Shown here: positions 34,785 to 43,588 of the stretch, piece after piece
Position numbering within the stretch: position 1 is the first letter of the stretch
How the letters are laid out: each line of letters begins with the position of its first letter
Assembly (NCBI RefSeq): GCF_030263935.1
Contig: NZ_CP127162.1
Coordinates: 2,861,501-2,925,500 of the forward strand
Source: Paenibacillus polygoni
GTDB lineage: Bacteria; Bacillota; Bacilli; Paenibacillales; Paenibacillaceae
Direction: 5' to 3'
Length of the DNA stretch: 64,000 bases
Notes under the pieces: generated by a model
What the model was told of the DNA's origin: nothing
Seen by the model: only the letters and a program-made list of their open reading frames with translations
The model's database searches: none
Made by a program: the position numbers and the translations under genes

Positions 34785-34817
34785 AACGCAAAAAAACCGC
34801 AGAGTTTTCCGCGGTTC
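34785..34817 (-). terminator. terminator of the ferritin-like gene; near-identical to 29560-29587
   Basis: A-run followed by AACCGC / GCGGTT hairpin, serving the minus-strand gene ending at 34845. It shares 27 of 28 bases with the terminator at the other end of the TetR cassette. Confidence 0.75.
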
Positions 34818-34844
34818 CATTTAAATCAATGTTTTTGATTGATT

Positions 34845-35381
34845 TTACTTTTTCATCATTTTACTAAGATACAAATTCAGGAGATAATTATATTTATCTG
34901 CATGTTTTTGTTCATCCGTGATAATTTCATAAACCATATCTCGATAATACTGATTAGACATTCCCGCTCTGATATTCCGGTAGCGTTCGACTGCGGAAAG
35001 CTCTCCGAACAGCGCTTTTTTTACTCCTTCTATATAAGAATTTGGTTTCTCGAAATCAACATCAGTTGGAGTAGTGATGGTTTGTCCTGTAAGGTCCTGA
35101 TAGATTCTTCGGAACATTTGATTATGCTTACGCTCGTCATTGCGAATACTCTCAATGACTTCTTTTTCTTCCTGGGACGGCGCTTCTGAAATTAAGTAAT
35201 CGTAAAACAGCTCATCCTCACGTTCGCCGCTAACCGCTTTTTTAATTAAAGCCAGCGCTTCTTCCAGTGATTTATAAGTAGTCATTTCCTGACGCATCTG
35301 CCCGTATGGATCATAAGAAGGATAATAAGAAGTTGGAGTAACTGAACAATATCTTACTGGATAATACGTATTGTAATACAT
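34845..35381 (-). CDS. ferritin-like / rubrerythrin-fold protein
   Basis: A 178-residue protein with a Tyr/Pro-rich N-terminus (YYPVRYCSVTPTSYYPSYDPYG) and a four-helix ferritin-like core. Iron-type motifs are two E-x-x-H pairs, RNDERKHNQMF and ITDEQKHADKY, plus E-x-x-Y in LSAVERYRN and SGEREDELFY. Such small Firmicute proteins are often spore-coat or stress-related; the role is not established. It is monocistronic, with GGAGGGG before the ATG. Confidence 0.85.
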   Translation of the reverse strand: MYYNTYYPVRYCSVTPTSYYPSYDPYGQMRQEMTTYKSLEEALALIKKAVSGEREDELFYDYLISEAPSQEEKEVIESIRNDERKHNQMFRRIYQDLTGQTITTPTDVDFEKPNSYIEGVKKALFGELSAVERYRNIRAGMSNQYYRDMVYEIITDEQKHADKYNYLLNLYLSKMMKK

Positions 35382-35466
35382 GGGTTCCCCTCCGGTATCG
35401 TTTGGTTTTCACTCCAATATATTCGGAAGTGGGCGCTTCGGTACCATGTCCTGCGTATATCCAAGT

Positions 35467-36066
35467 TTAGATTGGATTCTTCAAAAGAATATCCCTGATT
35501 TCTTTCGTTTCGAATCCGAAATCACCAAATGAAATTACAACTCCTCCGAGCGTGGCATAGTAAAATACCTCTTCTGTTTCGATGACGGTACTTAAACTTA
35601 GAATCATCTCTCTTTTTATTCCGCCTTCATCTACGAAACCTCCACTAATATTGCCCCAGATTAGATGATCGCCTGATTGCAATGCTTCTATATCAAGCTC
35701 TGAACTGGATACCGTAAAAGGGTATTCCTTACCAAATATCGTTAAAACACCTTCCCCTTCCGCTTTATATAATTCTCCATTTGGCGAGAATGTTGCATCT
35801 AGCTTTAATGTATCTTGTTCGCTCATTTTATTGTAAAAATCAGGACTGCCAAACATCTTTTCAGCCATTTCCTCATTCGTTGCTGTCTTGAAATCTTCAG
35901 GCACAGCGTCAATATATGTACTTTGATAATGAATGGTAACTTCCCCATCTTCATTGAACTTCTGTTCACTTGGCATCCCTTTTATGAGTATGTACATAGC
36001 AAATACAACTGCAACTAATAATAGCAGTCCACCAATCGTACCTATCATTTTCTTTTTCTTCTTCAT
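35467..36066 (-). CDS. membrane-anchored protein of unknown function
   Basis: A 199-residue protein: basic start MKKKKKMIGT, one membrane helix (about 9-29), then an extracytoplasmic beta-rich domain of about 165 residues with no lipobox. The phrase HLIWGNISGGFVDEGG and the absence of catalytic motifs do not match a family I know. AGGGGG precedes the ATG. It is alone between the ferritin-like gene and the ABC exporter terminator. Confidence 0.72.
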   Translation of the reverse strand: MKKKKKMIGTIGGLLLLVAVVFAMYILIKGMPSEQKFNEDGEVTIHYQSTYIDAVPEDFKTATNEEMAEKMFGSPDFYNKMSEQDTLKLDATFSPNGELYKAEGEGVLTIFGKEYPFTVSSSELDIEALQSGDHLIWGNISGGFVDEGGIKREMILSLSTVIETEEVFYYATLGGVVISFGDFGFETKEIRDILLKNPI

Positions 36067-36205
36067 GCTGTTCCCCCTGTTGTTGTCTGAAAAAGTTGAC
36101 CTTATATTATTTCTTAATTATATAAATCTCTTTTCTCATTTTCGCTATCATACTACCATAGAACATAAGAGATAACAAAATGAAGTATATCCCCATTAAT
36201 TAATG

Positions 36206-36235
36206 AAAAACACCTCTCCAATGAACAAAGAGGTG
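36206..36235 (-). terminator. terminator of the ABC exporter operon
   Basis: Stem CACCTCT / AGAGGTG with an A-run at 36206-36210 on the left gives a minus-strand terminator 29 bases past the stop. Confidence 0.8.
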
Positions 36236-36263
36236 TAGTAAATTTACCCGTAAATACGCCTAT

Positions 36264-38033
36264 TTAAACTCTGGCCGGCACCTGTTCTCCCTGCCATAAT
36301 AGCTGCATTTCTTCATTTTCTTCAAGCAGCTTATTTAGACTGCCTTCTGCTTCAATTCGCCCGTCCTTCATTACAATAATATGGTCCGCTTTAGTAAGTG
36401 CTGCTTTACGGTGAGATACGGCAATGCAGGTTACATTCTTCTCTTTAAATAATCCATCCCATACTAGCTGCTCTGTCTCTACATCCAGTGCGCTCGATAG
36501 ATCATCAAATATGAACAAATCCGCTCCCGTCATGATCATACGTGCCGTTGCTGCTCGCTGAATTTGCCCGCCAGATAACATGACCCCTCGAGGTCCCACA
36601 AAAGTCTCGAGCCCTTGATCTAAATGGGTAATGTCTTTCTCCATAACAGCAAGACGAATGGCTTTATTTAAAGACTCATCTACACTCGATCTCTTTCCTT
36701 GGACAATATTCTCTTTTAGAGTATCACTGAATAAGCGAGGAACCTGCGGTGTATATGCGGCTCGTGGAGGCATTAAGAAAGTGGCAGGATCGACTTCCTC
36801 ACCATTCCAGCGGACCGTGCCCCCTTGCTTCGGAAGAAGTCCAAGCAGCGTGCGAACAAGCGTAGATTTACCAGCACCAATTCGGCCTGTGATGACAATA
36901 AACTTCCCTCGTTCAAGACGAAAATTAATATCTGAAATTCCTTTATCTGAATTCGGATAATGGTAGGTTAAACGGTTTACCTCGAGGACTCTCAGCTGTT
37001 CATTCGGCTCTCTATGAATGATAGGTAGCTCAGGAGGTTCCTCATTCAAATAGATTTTTCGTGATTCAATGATTCGATCTTCTTCACCAAGACGAAACAA
37101 AGTACGCATTCGGTCAAACGATATTTTAAGGCGCTTATGTTGAAAAACCATGTACCCGAATAGCGAAATACTGTACCCGATATTAGCCAGATATGTGGTG
37201 AATAAAGCAAAATCTCCAACCGTAAATCGGCCTGCCTGCATTTCAGAAGCGCACATAAGAAGAATGAGACCCGTACATATGCTGATTACATGTTGATTGA
37301 GTGATTTCATCCACTGCTTAAACAGATTATCTTTCAGCGCCGCCTGACGGCGATCTTCATTCAATTTGGTAAAGCGATCATGAACATGATCTTCGGCCTG
37401 ACCTAACTTCAGTGCTTGCACAGCACCAAAGGATTCTGCAATAAAACTGGTAATGCGCCCAGTTGCCTCTTTGTTTTTCTGTCCATATCTGCGGGCTCGA
37501 TTCCCTGACAAATTATTAAGGAAAGTAACGAGTACAAGAGGTAAGACTGCCACCAGCATGATCTTCCAGTTGATACTCGCCATAATGCTGATCGATACGA
37601 CCGAAAAAACAAGTTTCCCCCAAAAATCTACCCATGACTCTACATACTCTACAGTCTCATCCACATCATCTCGAAAACGAGTCATCGCTTCGCCTGGTGA
37701 TGCAGGTAAATTTCGACCAGGCCAGCGCATTATGCCTGAGAGCATATTTGTACGAAGTATCGCTTGAATATGAAAGATATAGGTGATCCATTGATAGAAT
37801 GCGGTAAAGAAAGTACCTACTCTGATGAATCTTACCACCGCAATAAAGATCAGCGGAACCGCAAGCCACATATAGTCATTTGAACTTGCAGCGGTTGCCC
37901 GATCAAAGAACCACTGCATGCCAATGCCGATAGCAAGAGGTAAAGAGTGAAATACACACCATAATACTCCATTAATTAAGAATAAAAAGGGATTATACCG
38001 AAATAATTTTCCTATAAATCCAGCTACCGTCAT
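36264..38033 (-). CDS. ABC exporter half-transporter with degenerate catalytic site
   Basis: A 589-residue membrane-ATPase fusion, six helices then an ABC domain. Walker A is GRIGAGKST and the signature LSGGQIQRAAT is canonical, but Walker B reads LFIFDDLSSALD: Asp replaces the catalytic Glu. That is the pattern of the degenerate half in heterodimeric exporters such as TM287/288 and BmrCD. It overlaps the partner gene by ATGA at 38030-38033. Likely substrate: hydrophobic drugs or a lipid; not identifiable. Confidence 0.92.
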   Translation of the reverse strand: MTVAGFIGKLFRYNPFLFLINGVLWCVFHSLPLAIGIGMQWFFDRATAASSNDYMWLAVPLIFIAVVRFIRVGTFFTAFYQWITYIFHIQAILRTNMLSGIMRWPGRNLPASPGEAMTRFRDDVDETVEYVESWVDFWGKLVFSVVSISIMASINWKIMLVAVLPLVLVTFLNNLSGNRARRYGQKNKEATGRITSFIAESFGAVQALKLGQAEDHVHDRFTKLNEDRRQAALKDNLFKQWMKSLNQHVISICTGLILLMCASEMQAGRFTVGDFALFTTYLANIGYSISLFGYMVFQHKRLKISFDRMRTLFRLGEEDRIIESRKIYLNEEPPELPIIHREPNEQLRVLEVNRLTYHYPNSDKGISDINFRLERGKFIVITGRIGAGKSTLVRTLLGLLPKQGGTVRWNGEEVDPATFLMPPRAAYTPQVPRLFSDTLKENIVQGKRSSVDESLNKAIRLAVMEKDITHLDQGLETFVGPRGVMLSGGQIQRAATARMIMTGADLFIFDDLSSALDVETEQLVWDGLFKEKNVTCIAVSHRKAALTKADHIIVMKDGRIEAEGSLNKLLEENEEMQLLWQGEQVPARV

Positions 38034-39787
38034 GCTAGTTCCTCCTCTGTGCCTGTCGCCAGCAGTCTTGCATAATGCGAATTTGGACGCTGTGCAAGTT
38101 CTTTCCGTGCCCCAAACTCTATGATTTCACCATCGCTTAGCACTAGAATTTTGTCCGCCTTCTCTAAGGTAGCCAGTCTGTGTGCAATAATAATGCCGGT
38201 GCACTCTTCCATTAGTTGATCTACTGCGATTTGCAGCATCGTTTCTGTGGCTGCATCCAGCCGAGAAGAAGGCTCATCGAGAATGACTAGACTCGGCTTT
38301 GTTAAAAAGACACGCGTTAAAGCAAATAGCTGTGCTTCCCCTGCTGATAGGGAGGATCCTCCCGCCGTCAAATGTGTATCCAGTCCGCTCGGCTGTGCAT
38401 CAATCCATTTGCGAAGTCCCAGCTGTTCGGTCGTCTTCAGGATAGAACCATCAGACACACCTGCATCAAATAAAGTTAGATTGTCACGCAGGGAGCCGTC
38501 GAACAACTGTACATTTTGTGTAACCATGCCAACCCTGCGATAGAGTGCCGGAAGCTTCAGTGTAGTAATATCGATCCCACCCACACGAATCACTCCGCTG
38601 TCTATATTGTATAACCGAAGCAAGATACGGCTGAGACTCGATTTTCCGCTGCCTGTTCGCCCGATAATGCCAAGTCTTTCTCCCGGTTTAACTGTAAAGT
38701 TAATATTTCTGAGCACAGGTTTATCTTTGTTATAACTAAAGCTCACCTTTTCGAACTCTAGACCAAGAGCTCCTTGAGGAAGCAGCTCCTGTTCCCCATC
38801 CACAATACTGCTTCGATGGGATAGTAATTCTCTTGAACGAAGCATACCAGACTTTGCTTTTTGAAATTCTTGGACCTGATCGCCCAGCATCTCAATCGGG
38901 TCGTTTAACATTTGGGTATACTGGTAGATTAGAAAAAGCGTACCCAAACTGATTTGACCTATCAAATAGTAATGTACGCCAAGCAGCAGCACCGCAGTAA
39001 CGGCTAAGGCAAATAAGATCACCGTCGTATTCCATGGGATGACCCGAATCATCCACGCTTTTCTTCCTTTTAGGAATACGGTCCGCATTAATTGATGAAA
39101 TCGATTCATCACGTAAGGCACATTGCCGTTCGCTTGCACATCTTCAATACCAGCAATTCGTTCTTCAATGAGACCAAATAAGGAAGCACTTGCCTCACGC
39201 TCATCCTTTGACGGACCAACACCTAAATTACGAATGAACGCCATAAATAAGATCGAAACAAAGGTAAATACCGTCATAACGATAGCAATAGGCAAATTCA
39301 CAGTGAACATGAACCCGAGAATTCCCGCGAGCAGAACAAAGCTTCCAATGACCTGAACGATAAACATGGAGAAAAAGTTCGAAATACTCGTCACGTCTCC
39401 ATCCACGCGTTCAATCATCTCACCAGGCGTTTTCAAGTTATGAAACCGCATATCAAGCCTTAAACAGTGCTTCAATAAGTCTCCCCGAAGTCGGTTGGTC
39501 GCCCGCCAAGAGACATCGTTACCTAAATAGCTAACGGCTACATTTATGACCTGATTTAGAACAGCCACGACTAAAAATAGACCTGCCAGCTGTATAAGTG
39601 TAGTCAGTACACCTCCAGCTGCTGCCGTATCAATAAATCGTTTAATAATTTGTGGACTAATGAGCTGCAGTCCTGTTGAAACGAGTAACATAACTAGCAA
39701 GATTACTAATCGGCCTTTTACGGGTCTCAAATACTGAAACAACCAAGTCATTGATACTTTCTTTTCTTTTGTCATTTCTTTGGGCAT
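38030..39787 (-). CDS. ABC exporter half-transporter with canonical catalytic site
   Basis: About 585 residues from the ATG at 39787, which follows GGGGGTG; an in-frame start at 39802 would include that site. Walker A is GRTGSGKSS, Walker B VILDEPSSRLD has the catalytic Glu, and the signature is non-canonical, LSAGEAQ. Combined with its partner, this yields one full site (this Walker A/B with the partner's LSGGQ) and one degenerate site, as expected of a heterodimer. First gene of a two-gene operon. Confidence 0.92.
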   Translation of the reverse strand: MPKEMTKEKKVSMTWLFQYLRPVKGRLVILLVMLLVSTGLQLISPQIIKRFIDTAAAGGVLTTLIQLAGLFLVVAVLNQVINVAVSYLGNDVSWRATNRLRGDLLKHCLRLDMRFHNLKTPGEMIERVDGDVTSISNFFSMFIVQVIGSFVLLAGILGFMFTVNLPIAIVMTVFTFVSILFMAFIRNLGVGPSKDEREASASLFGLIEERIAGIEDVQANGNVPYVMNRFHQLMRTVFLKGRKAWMIRVIPWNTTVILFALAVTAVLLLGVHYYLIGQISLGTLFLIYQYTQMLNDPIEMLGDQVQEFQKAKSGMLRSRELLSHRSSIVDGEQELLPQGALGLEFEKVSFSYNKDKPVLRNINFTVKPGERLGIIGRTGSGKSSLSRILLRLYNIDSGVIRVGGIDITTLKLPALYRRVGMVTQNVQLFDGSLRDNLTLFDAGVSDGSILKTTEQLGLRKWIDAQPSGLDTHLTAGGSSLSAGEAQLFALTRVFLTKPSLVILDEPSSRLDAATETMLQIAVDQLMEECTGIIIAHRLATLEKADKILVLSDGEIIEFGARKELAQRPNSHYARLLATGTEEELA

Positions 39788-39819
39788 ATAGCCCACCCCC
39801 ATATGTGTGTATGTAGATA

Positions 39820-39891
39820 AATGAAATCATTTCATTACAAAATGAATTCATATAACTTTGAACAAAAACAGTTTTAACAGTAAATATTTAC
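39820..39891. promoter_or_regulatory. cluster of palindromes upstream of the ABC exporter
   Basis: Three perfect inverted repeats sit in the leader: AATGAAAT-C-ATTTCATT (39820-39836), ATGAATTCAT (39842-39851) and GTAAATATTTAC (39880-39891). The first is 33 bases from the start codon and is a fair operator candidate; the short ones may be chance in AT-rich DNA. Confidence 0.4.
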
Positions 39892-39977
39892 CAGTTTACC
39901 GTATGTTTTCTTTTTTTCCTAGGTAAAAATAGTTATAAATTTCCGGCTGGATTTTTGGCTAAATATAATCACGATGC

Positions 39978-40019
39978 AAAAAAGCACCCTTTACAGGCCA
40001 ACGCCTAATAAGGATGCTT
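39978..40019 (-). terminator. terminator of the sialic acid operon
   Basis: Arms AAGCACCCTT / AAGGATGCTT (one mismatch) enclose an inner AGGC / GCCT stem; an A-run at 39978-39983 gives the minus U-tract just past nanK. Confidence 0.78.
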
Positions 40020-40037
40020 GCTTTCTAATGAAATGAA

Positions 40038-40928
40038 TTACTCGGCCCTAGAATACCTATGATACAGAGATGCTGCTCCCATCAGAGCTGCCTTATTTCC
40101 GAGTTCCGCAGGAAGGATCGGCGTATGTTGAAAACTATCTAAAAGCATCTCTCGTGTACTTTTTTCTATCCGTTTAACGAGCCAGGACTGTTCCATAATG
40201 CCTCCACCCACAATAACAGCAGGCGGATTAAAAATATGAATGAGCGTTGCTACCCCTCTTGAAACTTCTTTTTCCCATTTTTCCAATAGAGAGAGAAGTT
40301 CCACTTCCCCAGCATCTATTCGAGAGAATAACATTCTTCCATCTATGATTTTGGGATCAATAACCTGTGCTTTTTGGACAAGTATTTTAGTCGAGGCAGC
40401 GTTTTCATACATGCTATCCCACTTCGCATCTATATCATTAATAGGATACAGAAGCATATGTCCAAACTCACCAGCCGTTCCATTCATCCCCTTATAGATC
40501 TCACCCTGCATTACAATTGCTCCCCCGATACCGGTACCGAACGTAAGACATATAAAATCTGTAAATGAACGTCCTGCTCCTATCCAAGCTTCGCCTAAAG
40601 CTGCTGCATTCACATCATTTTCAACCTTCACTGGTTTATCAAATCGACCTTCAAGGATATCTTTTATCCGTACACCGGTATAATTCGGTATATTCGGGTT
40701 AGCGTACAAGATGGATCCATCTTGGGGATTAACTTGCCCGGCAGTACTGATCCCAATCGCTTCATATCCCTCGTAAGCCGACATATAATCCATTACCTGT
40801 TCGATAATATACATGCCGCCTTTAAAAGCTTCCGCTGCATATTCCTTATACTCTGTTATTTCGCCTAGAGAGCTGCAAAGCCCAAGCTTAATTGTAGTAC
40901 CTCCGATATCACATGCCAGTATGTTCAT
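40038..40928 (-). CDS. nanK: ROK-family kinase, N-acetylmannosamine kinase
   Basis: A 296-residue ROK sugar kinase. The ATP motif LACDIGGTTIKLGL (3-16) and the sugar-site block ENDVNAAALGEAWIG are clear, as is GTGIGGAIV. The usual ROK zinc motif C-x-C-G-x-x-G-C-x-E is absent; the matching region reads GTAGEFGHMLLYP. Beside nanE and nanA the expected reaction is phosphorylation of ManNAc. Its start overlaps the nanE stop. Last gene of the operon. Confidence 0.87.
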   Translation of the reverse strand: MNILACDIGGTTIKLGLCSSLGEITEYKEYAAEAFKGGMYIIEQVMDYMSAYEGYEAIGISTAGQVNPQDGSILYANPNIPNYTGVRIKDILEGRFDKPVKVENDVNAAALGEAWIGAGRSFTDFICLTFGTGIGGAIVMQGEIYKGMNGTAGEFGHMLLYPINDIDAKWDSMYENAASTKILVQKAQVIDPKIIDGRMLFSRIDAGEVELLSLLEKWEKEVSRGVATLIHIFNPPAVIVGGGIMEQSWLVKRIEKSTREMLLDSFQHTPILPAELGNKAALMGAASLYHRYSRAE

Positions 40929-41647
40929 TACTGGTTTCCTGCAAGAGGGGGATAACTTTGCCGAATGGAGTGTACAAATCGCTTGGTGATCTCATAAGGT
41001 CTCGTTATAGCAGAGCCTACGACGGCAGTATGAATACCGAGGTCGAATAAACGGCAAAGTTCCTCAGGAGTGGAAATCCCGCCCTCTGCAATCACGGGAA
41101 TGGTAAGGTCTCTTACCAAGATTTCAGCCATTGCATAATCAGGAAGTTGCCGTCCTTTGGTTGCATCTGTATATCCGCTAAGTGTTGTCCCTACACAATC
41201 AAATCCAAGTTTCTCTGCTTGAACCCCTTCTTCGTAAGTAGAACAATCTGCCATAAAAAGCTGATTCGGATATTCCTTTCTAAGTTCTGGAAAGATCTGA
41301 GTGATGGTTGTGCCGTCCGGTCTCACTCGGTCAGTAGCATCGAGGGCTATGATATCCACACCTGTCTTTACTAAAGCATCGACTTCATTTCGTGTAGGAG
41401 TAATAAATACATCGAAACCGCTATACACTTTTTTTATAATTCCAATGATCGGTAATAGGACTTGTTTCTTAATCTCTTCAATATCCTCTACACTGTTCGC
41501 ACGAATCCCCGCTGCTCCGCCGAGATAGGCTGCATATGCCATTCTCCCCATAATATACGGACTGTGAAGCGGTTCCTCTGGAAGTGCTTGACATGACACA
41601 ATTAACTTCCCTTTTACGTTTTGGAGTACATGATTATTAATGGACAT
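40928..41647 (-). CDS. nanE: N-acylglucosamine-6-phosphate 2-epimerase
   Basis: A 239-residue TIM-barrel enzyme that converts ManNAc-6-phosphate to GlcNAc-6-phosphate. The NanE blocks [41 protein letters not shown] and [13 protein letters not shown] are all present, including catalytic Lys candidates in [15 protein letters not shown] precedes the ATG. It lies between nanA and nanK. Confidence 0.95.
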   Translation of the reverse strand: MSINNHVLQNVKGKLIVSCQALPEEPLHSPYIMGRMAYAAYLGGAAGIRANSVEDIEEIKKQVLLPIIGIIKKVYSGFDVFITPTRNEVDALVKTGVDIIALDATDRVRPDGTTITQIFPELRKEYPNQLFMADCSTYEEGVQAEKLGFDCVGTTLSGYTDATKGRQLPDYAMAEILVRDLTIPVIAEGGISTPEELCRLFDLGIHTAVVGSAITRPYEITKRFVHSIRQSYPPLAGNQ

Positions 41648-41671
41648 ATTCTATCTCCTCCGTGATGATGT

Positions 41672-42607
41672 TTAGTTGTTACGTTCTGAAGTAAACCGGC
41701 TTTCTGCTTGTTGCAGGAGCGAGATGATCTCATTAATTCGAGTACTATCCTGTACTGTGATTCCTGCAAGCGGAAGTCTAACGCCTCCGATATTAACTCC
41801 CCTTCTTCGGAGCACTTCTTTAATACCTGCGTACATCGAACCATCCAAGGAACAAAGTGCCGTAATGATCTCATTAATTTCGCTCTGGATCTGTGTTGCT
41901 TCTCTGAATTTTCCTTGTTCAATATACTGATCCGCTATAAGGAAGAGCTCCGGCATCGCTCCGTATGTCCCTCCAATTCCTCCGTCAGCCCCCATGATTC
42001 TGCCTGCTACAAACTGTTCGTCCGGACCATTAAAGACAATGGAATCTTGCCCCCCCGTTCTTTTAAATCGCTCAATATCGAAAGTAGGCATCGATGAATT
42101 TTTGACTCCGATCACTTTTTTATTTTTCAGAAGCTCCTTATAGAGAGAAGTACGTAACGTATAACCCGTCGTCTGAGGGATGTTGTAGATTAGAAAAGGA
42201 AGTGATGTCGCCTCAATAATATCGTTCCAATAGCGGGAAACTGCATGATCTGGAAGAGTGAAATAGATAGGCGGAATCGCAGATAGAGCATCATAACCAA
42301 GGGAAGCTGCATGCTCTGCAAGTAGAATACTGTCTCTTGTAGAAGGCGCACCTACATGAGCGATTAACGTCATTTTCCCTTTCAAACGGTCGGCAACAAA
42401 AGTTAGTACCGCTTTACGCTCTTCTAAATTATGATAAATGCATTCTCCTGAGCTGCCCCCAACATATACACCGTGCACTTGTTTCTGAAGATAATAGTCA
42501 CATAAAGTGTAAGTACGCTCCTGCGATATTTGACCTTTTTCGTCATAGCAAGCATAAAAAGCAGGAATAATCCCTTTGAATTTCGACAAATCAAACGTGG
42601 TTGTCAT
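41672..42607 (-). CDS. nanA: N-acetylneuraminate lyase (DHDPS/NAL superfamily)
   Basis: A 311-residue class I aldolase that splits sialic acid to ManNAc and pyruvate. GGSSGE is the substrate loop, YNIPQTTG has the catalytic Tyr, and GVKNSS carries the Schiff-base Lys. The ATG at 42607 is behind GAGGGAGAG; an in-frame Met at 42643 would hide it. The neighbours nanE and nanK favour sialic acid over dihydrodipicolinate chemistry. Confidence 0.9.
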   Translation of the reverse strand: MTTTFDLSKFKGIIPAFYACYDEKGQISQERTYTLCDYYLQKQVHGVYVGGSSGECIYHNLEERKAVLTFVADRLKGKMTLIAHVGAPSTRDSILLAEHAASLGYDALSAIPPIYFTLPDHAVSRYWNDIIEATSLPFLIYNIPQTTGYTLRTSLYKELLKNKKVIGVKNSSMPTFDIERFKRTGGQDSIVFNGPDEQFVAGRIMGADGGIGGTYGAMPELFLIADQYIEQGKFREATQIQSEINEIITALCSLDGSMYAGIKEVLRRRGVNIGGVRLPLAGITVQDSTRINEIISLLQQAESRFTSERNN

Positions 42608-42688
42608 AACTCTCCCTCTTTTCCTGAAAAAATAGAGTGCCATACTTCCCTTTTAGCTCTGCCTCAAATCTGATCATTTTGTAACGAA

Positions 42689-43576
42689 TTATCCTTTCAC
42701 TGCCCCCATCGTAATCCCTTGCGTAAATGCTTTTTGAAATAAGAGAAAGATCGTAATCATCGGAAGGGAAGCTAGTGCGGCTCCTGCCATCAGTACTCCA
42801 TAAGGGGTTGTATATTCGCCTTGAAGAGTCGCAAGACCTAAAGGAAGGGTCATCATCGGTGTGGATCTTGTGATAATCAGCTGACTGAAATAATCATTCC
42901 ACGCGTTAATAAAAGTGAAGATGGCCAGTGCTCCAAGTGCAGGTTTCAGCAGCGGCAGAATAATCGTTGCAAACAATCGAATTTCGGAGCATCCATCGAT
43001 TTTGGCTGCTTCCATTAATTCAGAAGGAATCGTCTGTGCGAATTGTTTCATCAGAAAGACACCGAACGGCCACCCAATGGCGGGTAAGATAAGGCCCTTA
43101 TACGTATCAATCCAGTTCAAATCGGCTAACATCGTAAACAGCGGTACAAGAATTACCTGCTTAGGAAGTGCCATCGCAGATACAAACAGAATAAAAATAA
43201 ATTTCCGTCCAGGAAACATCTTTTTTGCCAGCACATATCCTGCCATGGATGCCGTTAAGCAAACCCCAATCATTTCGGAGGATGCTACAAAAAAACTATT
43301 GAATCCCCAGCGCCATACCGGATTCTTGAAGAGGGCTCTGAAATTATCAAGTGTCGGTTCTTCTGGAAACCACTGAGGCGGTATGGCAACCGCTACATTT
43401 TGTACCTTAAATGCACCAGTGACAATCCAGTAAAATGGAAACAGAAACAATAGTGCCAAAAAAATGAGCAGCAGATTAGCAAGAAGGGAAGGGATACTGG
43501 GCGTCTTTTTTCTCAGATTTGTTCCGCTTGATAATGGTCTTGGACGGGATCCTGTAATTTTCGAGAAAAACATCAT
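42689..43576 (-). CDS. carbohydrate ABC importer permease, MalG type
   Basis: A 295-residue permease with six membrane helices and the EAA loop ELMEAAKIDGCSEIRLFATIILPLLKPAL. The C-terminus FQKAFTQGITMGAVKG is diagnostic of MalG-type (CUT1) subunits. It couples to a shared MsmX-like ATPase, absent here. It follows the MalF subunit by 13 bases, and the gene cluster indicates sialic acid uptake (inference). Confidence 0.92.
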   Translation of the reverse strand: MMFFSKITGSRPRPLSSGTNLRKKTPSIPSLLANLLLIFLALLFLFPFYWIVTGAFKVQNVAVAIPPQWFPEEPTLDNFRALFKNPVWRWGFNSFFVASSEMIGVCLTASMAGYVLAKKMFPGRKFIFILFVSAMALPKQVILVPLFTMLADLNWIDTYKGLILPAIGWPFGVFLMKQFAQTIPSELMEAAKIDGCSEIRLFATIILPLLKPALGALAIFTFINAWNDYFSQLIITRSTPMMTLPLGLATLQGEYTTPYGVLMAGAALASLPMITIFLLFQKAFTQGITMGAVKG

Positions 43577-43588
43577 GCCTTATGCCTC

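Noticed and set aside
29560..34812. The 28-bp near-repeats considered as insertion-sequence ends
   Set aside because: They are in direct rather than inverted orientation, work as terminators, and no transposase or integrase lies between them.
39657..39851. 64-residue frame overlapping the start of the ABC exporter, considered as a regulatory leader peptide like bmrB
   Set aside because: It lies mainly inside the exporter gene in another frame and has no ribosome binding site or terminator/antiterminator pair.
41672..42607. NanA gene considered as dihydrodipicolinate synthase
   Set aside because: The superfamily is shared, but the operon with nanE, nanK and a sugar importer points to sialic acid.
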